Numbered from the stretch's first letter, positions 7,302 through 15,293 are shown. The stretch: 20,099 bases of DNA from a bacterium (GCA_030621275.1 JAUXHY010000002.1:1-20099); one strand, 5' to 3'. Notes: generated from the sequence alone by a model not told the origin. Numbers and translations: made by a program.

Positions 7302-10073
7302 ATGGCAAAAAAGAGACAACATAAATTAGGTGATGGAGATAGTCACTTAGCTTCTACAGTAGAAGAATTGGATGCAATAGTATCAAATAAGGATGTAATA
7401 GCAGGATTAGATAGTTCACCACTTTCAACGGGACTTATAGCTGATACAGTATATTTATTTGCGATTGACAGTGAGGATTCATCCAAGTTGAAGATAATAG
7501 TTCCTTTCAAAGCACGTTTTGTTAATTACAGTGCACCACTTACCAACCCCCTTATTGAAATGTTTGACATACCTATAACATCAGGCATCTCACATACTTG
7601 CCCAATTAATACAAACTTTGTATTAGCAGTAGGACATAACAATGGAAGTATCATATTTGATACTAGAGAAGATCCAGGTGATTTTGATCAAAATGATTGG
7701 ATAGTCTTAGGACATTTTTATACCAATGACACTCTTATCGGTGGTTCTCCTGAAATAGTCCATGTATCAAACTACCCATATCTTGGATTTAATTATGGTA
7801 AGTCAATAACAGAATTAGCATTGGCATTTGGTCCATCAGTCAGAATGAATGATGGTACATTAACAATGCATACCGACGGTACTTATACAAGATCAGAAGG
7901 TAAATACTTTAGATTTAACAGTAGAAAATCTGTTGAGAATCACCATATTGGTACAGACGAAGAGACTCATTTTGGTCCTTCTGGTGAGTATTTTTTACAT
8001 TTTAATAATACTGGTGCGTTTACCCTAGATGAAACAGTTGATACGAACAATTATTGTCTTAGTGGGGTTACAACTGCAATACCTGATAATCATTGGTCTA
8101 TTTTATATATTACACATTGGTATTCATCTAATGAGGAAGGACTTCAACGGATTGATCAGTATTTTGCAAATAAAAATGATGCTTTAGTTGCAATGACAAT
8201 GCCATGTGAGAATATTCCCGATTTACTTAGAGGAGCATTAACTGAAGTGCTTATATTTAAAAAAGGTACTACATTTGACAATCCCGAAGATTATGAATTA
8301 ATTACATTAAATAAATATGGTATTATGCCAAGTGGTGATCCTCTTATTGCTTCACTGCAATCTTCTGGAGTTATTGACTGGAATACTGATGATATTCTCG
8401 CAGTTAATATAATAGATGATGCTAAGTTTGATATAGGAGAATTTAGAATAGCTGGTGTTGATTATGATGTTGATGGAAACCCTGTAAAATTAGTAAGAAC
8501 AATTTCTGCTCAAACTGCGTTAACTACAACTTATCTTAGTACACATCCGATTACAATTATTGTATATAATTGGAAAACAGATAGTATCGTACAGAGAACC
8601 ACAGGACTTAAGAGATCTGAAATGGCGGACCTAATTCATATTGGAATTCTTTATCATTTTGACAATGCGTTAATAACAGAAGCATTGACACTACCAAAAA
8701 CACATGATACTTCAATTGATTTAGCAGGAGAGCTTTACACAAGTGGTCCACGAAAGCTTGAAGGATTTAAGTTAACTGCAAACGGAGCTAATCTAAAGGT
8801 TGACATAGCTACTGGTCAAAGTTTTAGAATAGGAGCAAATAGTGGTAATCGTTCAAATCCAAACTTTATCACTTACACGGCAACACCAACTGTAAGTATG
8901 AGGAAATTTCATCGAAATAGTTCAAATAAACCAGTGGATGAAGGTCTTAGTACTCTAATAGATACTACAAATATAGAAGACGGAGCTGGTGGTATAATAG
9001 CATTAGAGGACGGAAAATTTGGAAATATGTACGCAGTACTTTATCCTTATCGAGACAATGGTATGGTTGCGATGCTGAGAGGTGACAAAGGGTATGACAA
9101 TTTAACTGATGCTGAATTGGGTCACATTGGAGATTTTCCTGAAGATATTGATGGTCTTGAAAAGTTTCTACTTATTGGAGGTATTTCATTTCAGAAGGGT
9201 ATCACAGATCTAACTGACGCTATAGAGAAAGGAAAAGCTTCGATAATTGAACCTTCACCATTTGGAACAATTGACGCGGTACCAGGTTACACCGCTTTAG
9301 TTGTTCGTTCATATAATTTGAATGATCTTGGTAATTCTGGAACATCATATCTTGCTGGGTTTTACGAAGCTCCAGTAACAGATGCGAATTTAGATAATGG
9401 TACAACAACTCAAACTTATGGTTCGGCAAATAAAGGACACGGTGCACACGCATTTATCGTAGCTAGTGGTGTTGGTACCGTTAATGCAGGTCAAGTAGGA
9501 TTAAAAGTTTCAGGAACTTCCATTTTAGACGATGGTACCATTACTAGCGGTGACTTTGAAGTACTTACTGATAATATTACAACACTTTCAACTAATGAAT
9601 ACGTAGAAGGTCCGAAAAAATGGCTCGGTATAATTACGTATGAATTATACACTGTTAGTGGGACACCAACAACATACAGTCTTGATTTTAATTATGGTTT
9701 TGTGAAATATGAGGATTTCTCAAATAATAATTTCGTAGTAAATGGATTCCAAGTGCTCGTTAAAGCGCAAGGTTCAGACACAGGATTTAACATTATATTG
9801 CAACATCATAATAATATAGGATGGATATATAGTGCAACGGCCTTCGAACCTGGATCAGGAAGCGAAATTCTAAATATGTACGATGACTATTACGACGGAG
9901 TAACACACTTCAATCAACTTGTAGGAGGTGAATATTTTGCATATAAGCGTGTAGGTATTAGTAAATTTATTGATGGAGCATCGAATGACGGTATAATTAT
10001 TAAAGTCGTAACGGGAAGCAACAATACTATTCAAAATGGAACGGCAATTATTAGTGTTAAGTTACAAGCATAA
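7302..10073 (+). CDS. Large tail fibre-like protein sharing the N-terminal anchor motif
   Basis: A 923-residue protein, probably a trimeric fibre or receptor-binding protein. Residues 6-27 repeat the anchor motif of the preceding esterase (LGDGDSHLASTVEELDAIVS). Residues about 150-342 look like a jelly-roll: they end GALTEVLIFKKG...LITLNKYGIM, matching the E-V-x-I...L-x-K-x-G ending of LamG-like folds. Residues 350-640 are beta-rich with repeated short strands. The C-terminus (about 700-923) has a Gly/Ser/Thr-rich beta pattern that is unrecognised. No enzyme motif or signal peptide is visible. A strong ribosome site (AAGGAG) lies 9 bases before the ATG. It is the last gene of the plus-strand cluster and faces a minus-strand gene 49 bases away. 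Confidence 0.7.
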   Translation: MAKKRQHKLGDGDSHLASTVEELDAIVSNKDVIAGLDSSPLSTGLIADTVYLFAIDSEDSSKLKIIVPFKARFVNYSAPLTNPLIEMFDIPITSGISHTCPINTNFVLAVGHNNGSIIFDTREDPGDFDQNDWIVLGHFYTNDTLIGGSPEIVHVSNYPYLGFNYGKSITELALAFGPSVRMNDGTLTMHTDGTYTRSEGKYFRFNSRKSVENHHIGTDEETHFGPSGEYFLHFNNTGAFTLDETVDTNNYCLSGVTTAIPDNHWSILYITHWYSSNEEGLQRIDQYFANKNDALVAMTMPCENIPDLLRGALTEVLIFKKGTTFDNPEDYELITLNKYGIMPSGDPLIASLQSSGVIDWNTDDILAVNIIDDAKFDIGEFRIAGVDYDVDGNPVKLVRTISAQTALTTTYLSTHPITIIVYNWKTDSIVQRTTGLKRSEMADLIHIGILYHFDNALITEALTLPKTHDTSIDLAGELYTSGPRKLEGFKLTANGANLKVDIATGQSFRIGANSGNRSNPNFITYTATPTVSMRKFHRNSSNKPVDEGLSTLIDTTNIEDGAGGIIALEDGKFGNMYAVLYPYRDNGMVAMLRGDKGYDNLTDAELGHIGDFPEDIDGLEKFLLIGGISFQKGITDLTDAIEKGKASIIEPSPFGTIDAVPGYTALVVRSYNLNDLGNSGTSYLAGFYEAPVTDANLDNGTTTQTYGSANKGHGAHAFIVASGVGTVNAGQVGLKVSGTSILDDGTITSGDFEVLTDNITTLSTNEYVEGPKKWLGIITYELYTVSGTPTTYSLDFNYGFVKYEDFSNNNFVVNGFQVLVKAQGSDTGFNIILQHHNNIGWIYSATAFEPGSGSEILNMYDDYYDGVTHFNQLVGGEYFAYKRVGISKFIDGASNDGIIIKVVTGSNNTIQNGTAIISVKLQA

Positions 10074-10101
10074 GTATACATGTTGGCGTTAAACTACAAA
10101 C

Positions 10102-10131
10102 ATAATTATCTAATGATAGTAATTATTTTTT
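10102..10131 (+). terminator. Weak hairpin plus T-run between convergent genes
   Basis: ATAATTA at 10102-10108 can pair with TAATTAT at 10120-10126, and T residues follow to 10131. The stem is only seven A/T pairs with a loop of about 11 bases, so this is a weak candidate terminator for the fibre cluster. It overlaps the stop codon of the convergent minus-strand gene. Confidence 0.35.
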
Positions 10132-10398
10132 CTTTGATTTAGTCTTAGGTTTTGAAATGTACCGTATATAACTATTGCGACTATATGGTACATTTTTAAC
10201 TAAATATTTGTACATTTGTACATTTGTTAATGTGCATTGAAGACTGTTGGCTAATCTTGCTATTTTAGCAAATTTATTATCCATACTCAAATATCGAAGT
10301 ATCATAAAAGTATTCCATGATTTATCGAAGTATGGTGATTTATCTAAGGTACCACGTTTAGTTGTTATTATTTCTTTAAGACAATCAAAAAGTGTCAT
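10123..10398 (-). CDS. Small clamp-loader-subunit-like protein (T4 gp62-type, short form)
   Basis: A 91-residue basic protein. The pattern YFDKSWNTFMILRYLSM (residues 23-39), then a helix (AKIARLANSL), then MYKYLVKNVPYSRNSYIRYI, resembles what I recall of short gp62-type clamp-loader small subunits in T4-like marine phages (Y-N-P/S-F-M-V-N-R-x-L-S, ...YDF...N..., ...K/R-R-F). T4 gp62 itself is about 187 residues, so only this core would be present. The ATG has a very strong site TTTAGGAGATTTTATG that overlaps the upstream gene's stop, so the two are translationally coupled. It sits with two nuclease genes, consistent with a replication role. The assignment is moderate and needs a profile search. 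Confidence 0.5.
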   Translation of the reverse strand: MTLFDCLKEIITTKRGTLDKSPYFDKSWNTFMILRYLSMDNKFAKIARLANSLQCTLTNVQMYKYLVKNVPYSRNSYIRYISKPKTKSKKK

Positions 10399-10406
10399 AA
10401 AATCTC

Positions 10407-11000
10407 CTAAATTAAATAGTGCTTCTTTAAAAATATATCAATTGATGTTATTAAATAATCAGGAAAATTCTTATTTAAACAATGTTCATACAAATTATTC
10501 ATATCAAAAATAATTTTAATAAGTGATTCTGTTTTTTTAACAAAAGTCTCACCTACTATATCAATAATTATATCTTCAGCATCGACAGCATCAATATTTT
10601 TTGGTGAATAATATATCGCATCTTGCTTTTTTTGTAAATCCTCCCAAGCTGCATTAATTGCATCATCAAGAAATTTTGGGACAGTTAACACACTCTCATC
10701 AATTATTCTATATTCAGTGTTAATATTATTCATATAAGCAGGATCTAAATGTTGATTAGCCTTTCTCCAATTATTATTCAAATCGCAAGATTTTATTATG
10801 ACTAATTTTTGCCCAAAGGCACAATATTGTTTAGCAGATTTATATACACAATCACAAAATAATTTACGATTTTTTGATGACTTAATATCAATTAGCATCA
10901 TATTATCAGTGACAGAAATGAAAACAGACATTTCATCTAAAAAATTTAAGAAGGCTTCAGAACAAATCGTTTCAAATTTTACAATTTTGATAATTGACAT
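10407..11000 (-). CDS. Hypothetical protein in the nuclease cluster
   Basis: A 197-residue soluble protein with alternating hydrophobic strands in residues 1-75 and a mostly helical C-terminal half. The family is not recognised and no catalytic motif stands out. Its ATG (11000-10998) shares one base with the stop of the upstream PD-(D/E)XK gene (TAATG), and its own stop lies inside the ribosome site of the downstream gp62-like gene. It is therefore the middle member of a tightly coupled minus-strand set (RNase H, nuclease, this protein, clamp-loader-like), which suggests a DNA replication or repair role. Confidence 0.6.
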   Translation of the reverse strand: MSIIKIVKFETICSEAFLNFLDEMSVFISVTDNMMLIDIKSSKNRKLFCDCVYKSAKQYCAFGQKLVIIKSCDLNNNWRKANQHLDPAYMNNINTEYRIIDESVLTVPKFLDDAINAAWEDLQKKQDAIYYSPKNIDAVDAEDIIIDIVGETFVKKTESLIKIIFDMNNLYEHCLNKNFPDYLITSIDIFLKKHYLI

Positions 11001-11551
11001 TATTTTCCTAATCGTTCTTTTACGATATTTGGTGTTACATTTTCAAAAAAATCTTTCTCCATTACAAACACAGCTGGAGGATAATCATTTTCTGTAGATG
11101 GCCAAGACAATGTTAAGGTTCTTGACTCAATTAATACGTCCTTTAATTTATCGTATGTTAATTGATCCATAGCTAAAAATACGCCACAATTATGTTTTTT
11201 GAATATTAACAATGGTAATTTTTCTACAGTTCTTGCATCTCTTAAACATTGGTCCCAAAATAATTTTATTTCATCTGATTTTAGACCTAGTAAGTGTTTA
11301 TCAAATCTTGTTCCTTTGTAACCATTTTTTAATTCGATAGAAAATATATCGGTTAGAAAATTACCATCTGGATGGATTGAATGTATGTCGCCAGCTAGAT
11401 TTTTACCATCCTGAAACATTGATCGTTGCAATAATCCACCAGATGAAATTTGACGCCAGAATAATAATGGATCACCTGTACCATTTATCCATTTGGATAA
11501 TTTTTTACTCATATCGCGCTCAAATGCACTTCCTTTTGAACTTTTACTCAT
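11000..11551 (-). CDS. PD-(D/E)XK-fold nuclease (resolvase-like)
   Basis: A 183-residue protein with the order of motifs of Holliday-junction-resolvase-like PD-(D/E)XK enzymes: GSAFERDMSKKLSKW (Glu11) in the first helix, a FWRQISSGG strand/turn with Arg33, Asp55 in AGDIHSI, and the signature E73-L-K75 in FSIELKNGY. The expected activity is metal-dependent cleavage of branched or otherwise structured DNA. T4 uses the unrelated endonuclease VII (gp49) for branch resolution, so this could be a replacement, but another nuclease role is possible. The ATG lies 8 bases inside the upstream RNase H gene, with GAGGAT as ribosome site, and the stop overlaps the next ATG. Confidence 0.65.
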   Translation of the reverse strand: MSKSSKGSAFERDMSKKLSKWINGTGDPLLFWRQISSGGLLQRSMFQDGKNLAGDIHSIHPDGNFLTDIFSIELKNGYKGTRFDKHLLGLKSDEIKLFWDQCLRDARTVEKLPLLIFKKHNCGVFLAMDQLTYDKLKDVLIESRTLTLSWPSTENDYPPAVFVMEKDFFENVTPNIVKERLGK

Positions 11552-12440
11552 AAAAATGATCCTCTATTGATGTTTCAATATCTTTTACTATTACTTTTGG
11601 TATATTTCTAAAATCAATTATTTTTGAATTTAATTTGAATTGTTCTACTGCTTTAGGATACTCTTTAAATTTTTGTTTTAATAAACCATCCTCATTTATT
11701 AATTTATTAATAGCAACCTTTCCTGCACCTCTACTAAGAATTTTATCACCTTTAACTTTAGTAAAACAACCAGGAATACCATCTGAACCATCACCAATTA
11801 AAATTTTATATAGTAAATCTCGTTTAGGACTTCCTTGTGATTTATCGTTTATGCATTCACCTTGTGTAGTAAAAATAAGTGTATTGTCATCTATAAGTTG
11901 CATAAAATCACCATCAGAACCTAAAATAACAATTTCCCGATTTGGTTCTTTAGACCTAATATAATTTTTAGAAATTGCTATAATATCATCACCTTCTGCA
12001 GTATCGTTCGCCATAGTAAAGACAATGCCTCTTGATTCTAAAGATGGCAATAAAACTTTATCCACATATTGAAATATGTATTTCCGATTTAATCCCTCAG
12101 GTGCTACATTTTCAACCATTCGATGTAGTTTATATTCTTGAAATAAATCTCTACGCCAAATATTCTTTTTTCTACAATCTTTTGCAATAATAACATGTCC
12201 TTTTGGACAATTATATGTCGTTGATAGTGTTTTAATTTTGGATAGTACATTTTTCGTGAAGATACCAATGAATTCTTCGTCCTTTGAAAAATCAATTTTC
12301 CACAATTCTTTTGGATCTTTGGGATAGTCATACATTCTTTTGTAAATATTTAACGCTCTAAAACTAATAGCATGAACAAGATATGACAAATCTATAATTA
12401 TCACACCTTCATTTTCTGAAAAGTCTACTTTAATACTCAT
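11544..12440 (-). CDS. rnh: 5'-3' exonuclease / RNase H (T4 Rnh, FEN-1 family)
   Basis: A 298-residue protein, close in length to T4 RNase H (305). The FEN/5'-nuclease acidic clusters are all present: IIIDLSYLVHA (Asp17), AKDCRKKNIWRRDLFQEYK (Asp88 plus the basic helical-arch start), TAEGDDIIA (Glu149, Asp151, Asp152), GSDGDFMQL (Asp176, Asp178) and LIGDGSDGIPG (Asp217, Asp220). GAGKVAINKLI matches the helix-hairpin-helix region. The role is removal of RNA primers and 5' flaps during lagging-strand synthesis. The ATG is preceded by AAAGGAA. A possible sigma70-like -10 (TATAAT at 12472-12467) lies upstream without a clear -35, and no late-type TATAAATA is present, so this set may be expressed earlier than the virion genes. 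Confidence 0.88.
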   Translation of the reverse strand: MSIKVDFSENEGVIIIDLSYLVHAISFRALNIYKRMYDYPKDPKELWKIDFSKDEEFIGIFTKNVLSKIKTLSTTYNCPKGHVIIAKDCRKKNIWRRDLFQEYKLHRMVENVAPEGLNRKYIFQYVDKVLLPSLESRGIVFTMANDTAEGDDIIAISKNYIRSKEPNREIVILGSDGDFMQLIDDNTLIFTTQGECINDKSQGSPKRDLLYKILIGDGSDGIPGCFTKVKGDKILSRGAGKVAINKLINEDGLLKQKFKEYPKAVEQFKLNSKIIDFRNIPKVIVKDIETSIEDHFYE

Positions 12441-12466
12441 AACTTATATTCCTTTAATAAATTTTT

Positions 12467-12472
12467 ATTATA
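12467..12472 (-). promoter_or_regulatory. Candidate host-type -10 element ahead of the nuclease set
   Basis: The minus strand reads TTTATATAATAA with TATAAT at 12472-12467, 26 bases before the RNase H ATG, in the 78-base gap 12441-12518. No TTGACA-like -35 or MotA-like box is seen at the right distance, and the region is very AT-rich, so chance is quite possible. Confidence 0.3.
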
Positions 12473-12518
12473 TAAAATAAAAAATATAAGGGATAAGTAA
12501 ATTAATACAGTAAAGTTT

Positions 12519-12902
12519 TTAACCTTTTTTAAAGGCAGACCATCCAAATGTTTTGCATGCTCCATAAAGTCGCCAAGATTCAAAATAAAAATACCACGAT
12601 GTGTACCATTTACATCTATTTTTTACTAAAATTTTCATATTTTTATATAAACGTTTATTGGATATTTTGAAGTTTTCTTTAGTTTTTTCTAGTTTAGCAT
12701 AATCCCAATCATGTACTAAGAATGCTGGGGCAAATAAAGAGAAATATCGATCAAGGAATTTTCTTGCAAAATTAGGTAAACTTTCAGGTCCACATCCATT
12801 AAAAATTGCACTAAGATTATTTTTATCTTTAGACATTAATGGATCCATTTCTAGGTTATGTACCTTAGCCATAAAAAATAATGATAATGTTGGGTGATTC
12901 AT
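12519..12902 (-). CDS. Phospholipase A2-like protein
   Basis: A 127-residue protein with the core of a small phage PLA2-type family: NGCGPESLPNF (residues 35-45, Cys37-Gly-Pro like the calcium loop), then AFLVHDWDYAK with His64-Asp65 and Tyr68 (the H-D-x-x-Y catalytic motif), followed by a helix with regularly spaced basic residues (NKRLYKNMKILV). In secreted PLA2s the His-Asp pair activates water to cut the sn-2 ester. Here disulfides are few and no signal peptide is present. Possible roles are membrane damage at lysis or during entry. The start has AGAGAGG 7 bases upstream. It is flanked by the Ntn-hydrolase gene (11 bases) and the nuclease set. Confidence 0.6.
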   Translation of the reverse strand: MNHPTLSLFFMAKVHNLEMDPLMSKDKNNLSAIFNGCGPESLPNFARKFLDRYFSLFAPAFLVHDWDYAKLEKTKENFKISNKRLYKNMKILVKNRCKWYTSWYFYFESWRLYGACKTFGWSAFKKG

Positions 12903-12913
12903 AATAAGCCTCT

Positions 12914-13834
12914 CTAAAATTTTAAAATATTTTCATCAAGACGACTATAACCATCAATTAATACATTATCAAATGATTCAAATATTTTTCGTGCTGATAA
13001 AATTTGAAAATATGTTTTCGATTTAACTGAATCTAATTTATCGAAATTAAAATCCATATTACACCAAATTGGTCTATAATATAAAGTCATATCGTTAGGA
13101 ATAATCATTAATTGACCAGTAGTTCTAAGAATCGTTTTTCCGAATGTTTTTTCTATTCTTAATGGATTCATTTGAGGATTTGGATTAGAACGATCTGAAA
13201 CAGCATCTAACATTTTATATGGATCTTTCACTTTTTTTAGATCTTTTAAGGAACGATTCATTCTAGATATAGAACTTTTATAGGCTAATCGTTCATTTTC
13301 ATCTTCAGAATTTGGATTATATCCAGATTTAATATCAACACCAAGATTTGTTCTTACTGCTATTTCATCCTTTTTAATGTTTCGAGCTTTATAAATATAT
13401 TTTTCTTTGTCATCGAGTGTGGCTTCTAATAAAATACAATGTTCTTTATCAAAAATAAAGGTATTACCTTTTAATTCTCTTTTAATAAGGAATTTAAGTG
13501 CATCTTCAACGGTCTTTTCTAGTAATGAAAATCTTATTGATTTACCATCTGGGGAGAAAAAATCAGGATCACCACTACGTGGACGACCGGAATGGCCAGA
13601 ATCTAAAAATCCTTCCTTTTCATCCTTTTTGCCATTTACAGATGCAGAGATGACAGAAACACCATATTCGTTAATTCCTTCAGTGTATTTAGTTACAACA
13701 TCCCAAATATATAATCGTTCTATTTGTTTTCGATTTGATTGTTTTATTTTAATCGTCGGTCGATAGTTTCTATCTCTATTTTTTACACCAACAAAACCGA
13801 CATCTTTAAAATATTTTATAGCTATTACACACAT
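12914..13834 (-). CDS. Ntn-type cysteine hydrolase (peptidase C45 / choloylglycine hydrolase-like)
   Basis: A 306-residue protein starting Met-Cys: MCVIAIKYFKDVGFVGVKNR. Removal of Met1 would expose Cys2 as N-terminal nucleophile. The VKNRDRNY segment (Asn19, Arg20, Asp21) and the GINEYGVSVIS segment (Asn55-Glu56) are where choloylglycine hydrolase, acyltransferase (C45) and TANGO2/NRDE-like families have their catalytic Arg/Asp and Asn/oxyanion regions. GNTFIFDKEHCILLEA (123-138) and VRTNLGV (160-166) also fit this fold. The substrate is unknown; amide bonds of acylated amines or peptides are typical. The start is fixed by the GGGAGAA site and the Cys2 requirement. It may be co-transcribed with the tail tube and neighbouring genes. 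The fold is fairly sure, the exact reaction is not. Confidence 0.7.
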   Translation of the reverse strand: MCVIAIKYFKDVGFVGVKNRDRNYRPTIKIKQSNRKQIERLYIWDVVTKYTEGINEYGVSVISASVNGKKDEKEGFLDSGHSGRPRSGDPDFFSPDGKSIRFSLLEKTVEDALKFLIKRELKGNTFIFDKEHCILLEATLDDKEKYIYKARNIKKDEIAVRTNLGVDIKSGYNPNSEDENERLAYKSSISRMNRSLKDLKKVKDPYKMLDAVSDRSNPNPQMNPLRIEKTFGKTILRTTGQLMIIPNDMTLYYRPIWCNMDFNFDKLDSVKSKTYFQILSARKIFESFDNVLIDGYSRLDENILKF

Positions 13835-13859
13835 GTATATTTCTCCCTCTCTAGTATAT

Positions 13860-14063
13860 TTAAATTATAATTTCCTTAAAATATGTATCACACCAATCAG
13901 TAGTTGGATATGGTATTACTGGATATTTTGATAAAACGTATTCGCGATAATTCCCATTATCATCTTCAATATCAATTACTGTTGGTGTGGGAGGTAAAGC
14001 CCTACAAAATCTATTACGCGGATCATAATGATCACAATTCTTACAACATTTTTTCTTTTTCAT
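13860..14063 (-). CDS. Small Cys-rich, probably zinc-binding protein
   Basis: A 67-residue protein with Cys6, Cys7, Cys10, Cys20 and Cys58: KCCKNCDHYDPRNRFCRALPP ends in a Pro-rich turn, and YPTTDWCDTYF closes the protein. This C-x-x-C...C-R-x-x-P-P...P-x-T...W-C-x-x-F pattern is found in an unnamed family of tiny proteins in phages and proteobacteria and suggests one metal site. The ribosome site is AAGGCGG about 8 bases before the ATG. The function is unknown. Confidence 0.65.
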   Translation of the reverse strand: MKKKKCCKNCDHYDPRNRFCRALPPTPTVIDIEDDNGNYREYVLSKYPVIPYPTTDWCDTYFKEIII

Positions 14064-14082
14064 TTTATTGCCGCCTTCTTAT

Positions 14083-14697
14083 TTAAAATGAATTTTTGAC
14101 CATTCCAGCTGCTTTGCCCCAATCATCATCTGATTTATCGATTGCATTTTTAACAATATCATCAATAATTTTTTGATCTGCTTTATCACCAAATACTTCT
14201 TTTGCAATAGCATTAGCATATTTAGTTAAACTATCTTCGTCAGTTACCTCTGATTCCTCTTTAATAACTTCTTCTTTATCTTCTTCTTTATCTTTTACTT
14301 TATCAACTTCTTTTTCTTCTTCTTTTACGTCTTTAGCACATTCTTCATTCAAGGCTTTATAAGCACGGAGAATATCAGGAATAAGATCTTCGTCAAAGTT
14401 TGCCATGTTACTTCCGCGTCTTTTTCCAAACATACGATTAAGTTCGGCATATGCAGCATTGATCTTATCATTTTCATTCTTGAGGCCCTTAGGCATCGCT
14501 TCTGCAACTTCGTCGTAAGTATAGTTTTCATTTATAATATCATAATAAGCTTCTAACATTTCCTTCTTACTTGATGCATAATCAGTTTCGATGTTACGAT
14601 CTATGTGTGTTGGTTCAAGTATAGTCTCTTCATTAATTTCTTGACTATTAACTATTTCACCATAGGCTTCTAAATATTCTTTTCTTAAACTAGACAT
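14083..14697 (-). CDS. Acidic helical protein, possible prohead core/virion-internal protein
   Basis: A 204-residue protein, highly charged. An N-terminal helix (LRKEYLEAYGEIVNSQ, residues 4-19) recurs with changes at 43-58 (SKKEMLEAYYDIINEN). Residues about 121-155 are almost all Glu/Lys/Asp/Val, and the C-terminus is another amphipathic helix. Such acidic, coiled proteins beside head/tail genes are often scaffold or internal head proteins, but no family match is recognised. It has its own late promoter (14765-14772), 68 bases upstream, and a GGAGAA ribosome site. The role is inferred from composition and promoter only. Confidence 0.55.
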   Translation of the reverse strand: MSSLRKEYLEAYGEIVNSQEINEETILEPTHIDRNIETDYASSKKEMLEAYYDIINENYTYDEVAEAMPKGLKNENDKINAAYAELNRMFGKRRGSNMANFDEDLIPDILRAYKALNEECAKDVKEEEKEVDKVKDKEEDKEEVIKEESEVTDEDSLTKYANAIAKEVFGDKADQKIIDDIVKNAIDKSDDDWGKAAGMVKNSF

Positions 14698-14764
14698 AAT
14701 ATATTCTCCATTTTTTGTTTTAATTATTAAATTGACATAAAAACTTTACCTATTCAATTTTATT

Positions 14765-14772
14765 TATTTATA
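14765..14772 (-). promoter_or_regulatory. T4-type late promoter for the acidic virion protein
   Basis: The minus strand reads TATAAATA in the 80-base gap between the tail tube gene and the acidic protein gene, 68 bases before the latter's ATG. Confidence 0.7.
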
Positions 14773-14777
14773 AAAAA

Positions 14778-15293
14778 TCACCCTAATCCTTCAAATTTAT
14801 AGAAAGCATAATTTATTCTAAATCCGTGTACTATATTTTCTTCAGCTGATTGATAATTAAAATCTACAGCATCTAAAGCTGATATCCATGCTCCTATATA
14901 ATCTATTCTAAATATTGGATTCTTATATTCAGATAAAACGTACACTGATAAATCAAGTAAAAACTCGCTGGGGGTTACTTCATATCCACTGGTGTCTTGA
15001 TTAGAAACTAGATTAAACCATTTATACAATATATCATATTGGTGCCAATTGGATGATAGCATATAATTAAACGATATTGTTTTGTCCTCATTTCTAGTTC
15101 CTGTTGGAACATTAAATGTTCTTCCATATTGTGAAATATCTGCTGATTCTATTGTTAATTCCGGGATTGAAAAATTAGTTAAATTTAATGCAACATTATT
15201 TGCTGAAAATTTTTGATCAATAGATTTAAATGGGATCGTTAAAATCCATTTATTCCCTGTTGCTAAATTATAAGCATTATTTGATAGTGGCAT
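14778..15293 (-). CDS. 19: Tail tube protein (T4 gp19-like)
   Basis: A 171-residue protein, near the T4 gp19 length (163). It has the order of the tube fold: an early KWILTIPFKSID strand, a NLTNFSIPELTIE strand pair, RTFNVPTGTRNEDKTISFNY (T4: INVAGDRTFDDWTVTVM), HQYDILYKWFNL (T4: ARQKFVDWQS), then FRIDYIGAWISALDAVDFNY and the last strand HGFRINYAFYKFE (T4: IEIKGLWPTNVGELQLDWD and FEVTLALDYWE). These subunits stack as hexameric rings inside the sheath. Its AAGGAGAAA site overlaps the terminase stop codon, so it is co-transcribed with, and probably coupled to, the terminase. A gp18 sheath gene, which separates 17 and 19 in T4, is absent here. Confidence 0.75.
   Translation of the reverse strand: MPLSNNAYNLATGNKWILTIPFKSIDQKFSANNVALNLTNFSIPELTIESADISQYGRTFNVPTGTRNEDKTISFNYMLSSNWHQYDILYKWFNLVSNQDTSGYEVTPSEFLLDLSVYVLSEYKNPIFRIDYIGAWISALDAVDFNYQSAEENIVHGFRINYAFYKFEGLG

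Noticed and set aside
409..10090. Shared 11-mer ATGTTGGCGTT after the portal gene (minus, 419-409) and after the large fibre gene (plus, 10080-10090)
   Set aside because: Only two copies, no common hairpin and different distances to the stop codons; chance matches of this length are expected in a 20-kb window.
11635..11964. Plus-strand 109-codon frame opposite RNase H
   Set aside because: It is an antisense shadow of a well-recognised nuclease gene, with no ribosome site or recognisable protein features.
13390..13397. TATAAATA on the plus strand
   Set aside because: It is inside the minus-strand Ntn-hydrolase gene with no plus-strand gene downstream, so it is most likely chance in AT-rich DNA.
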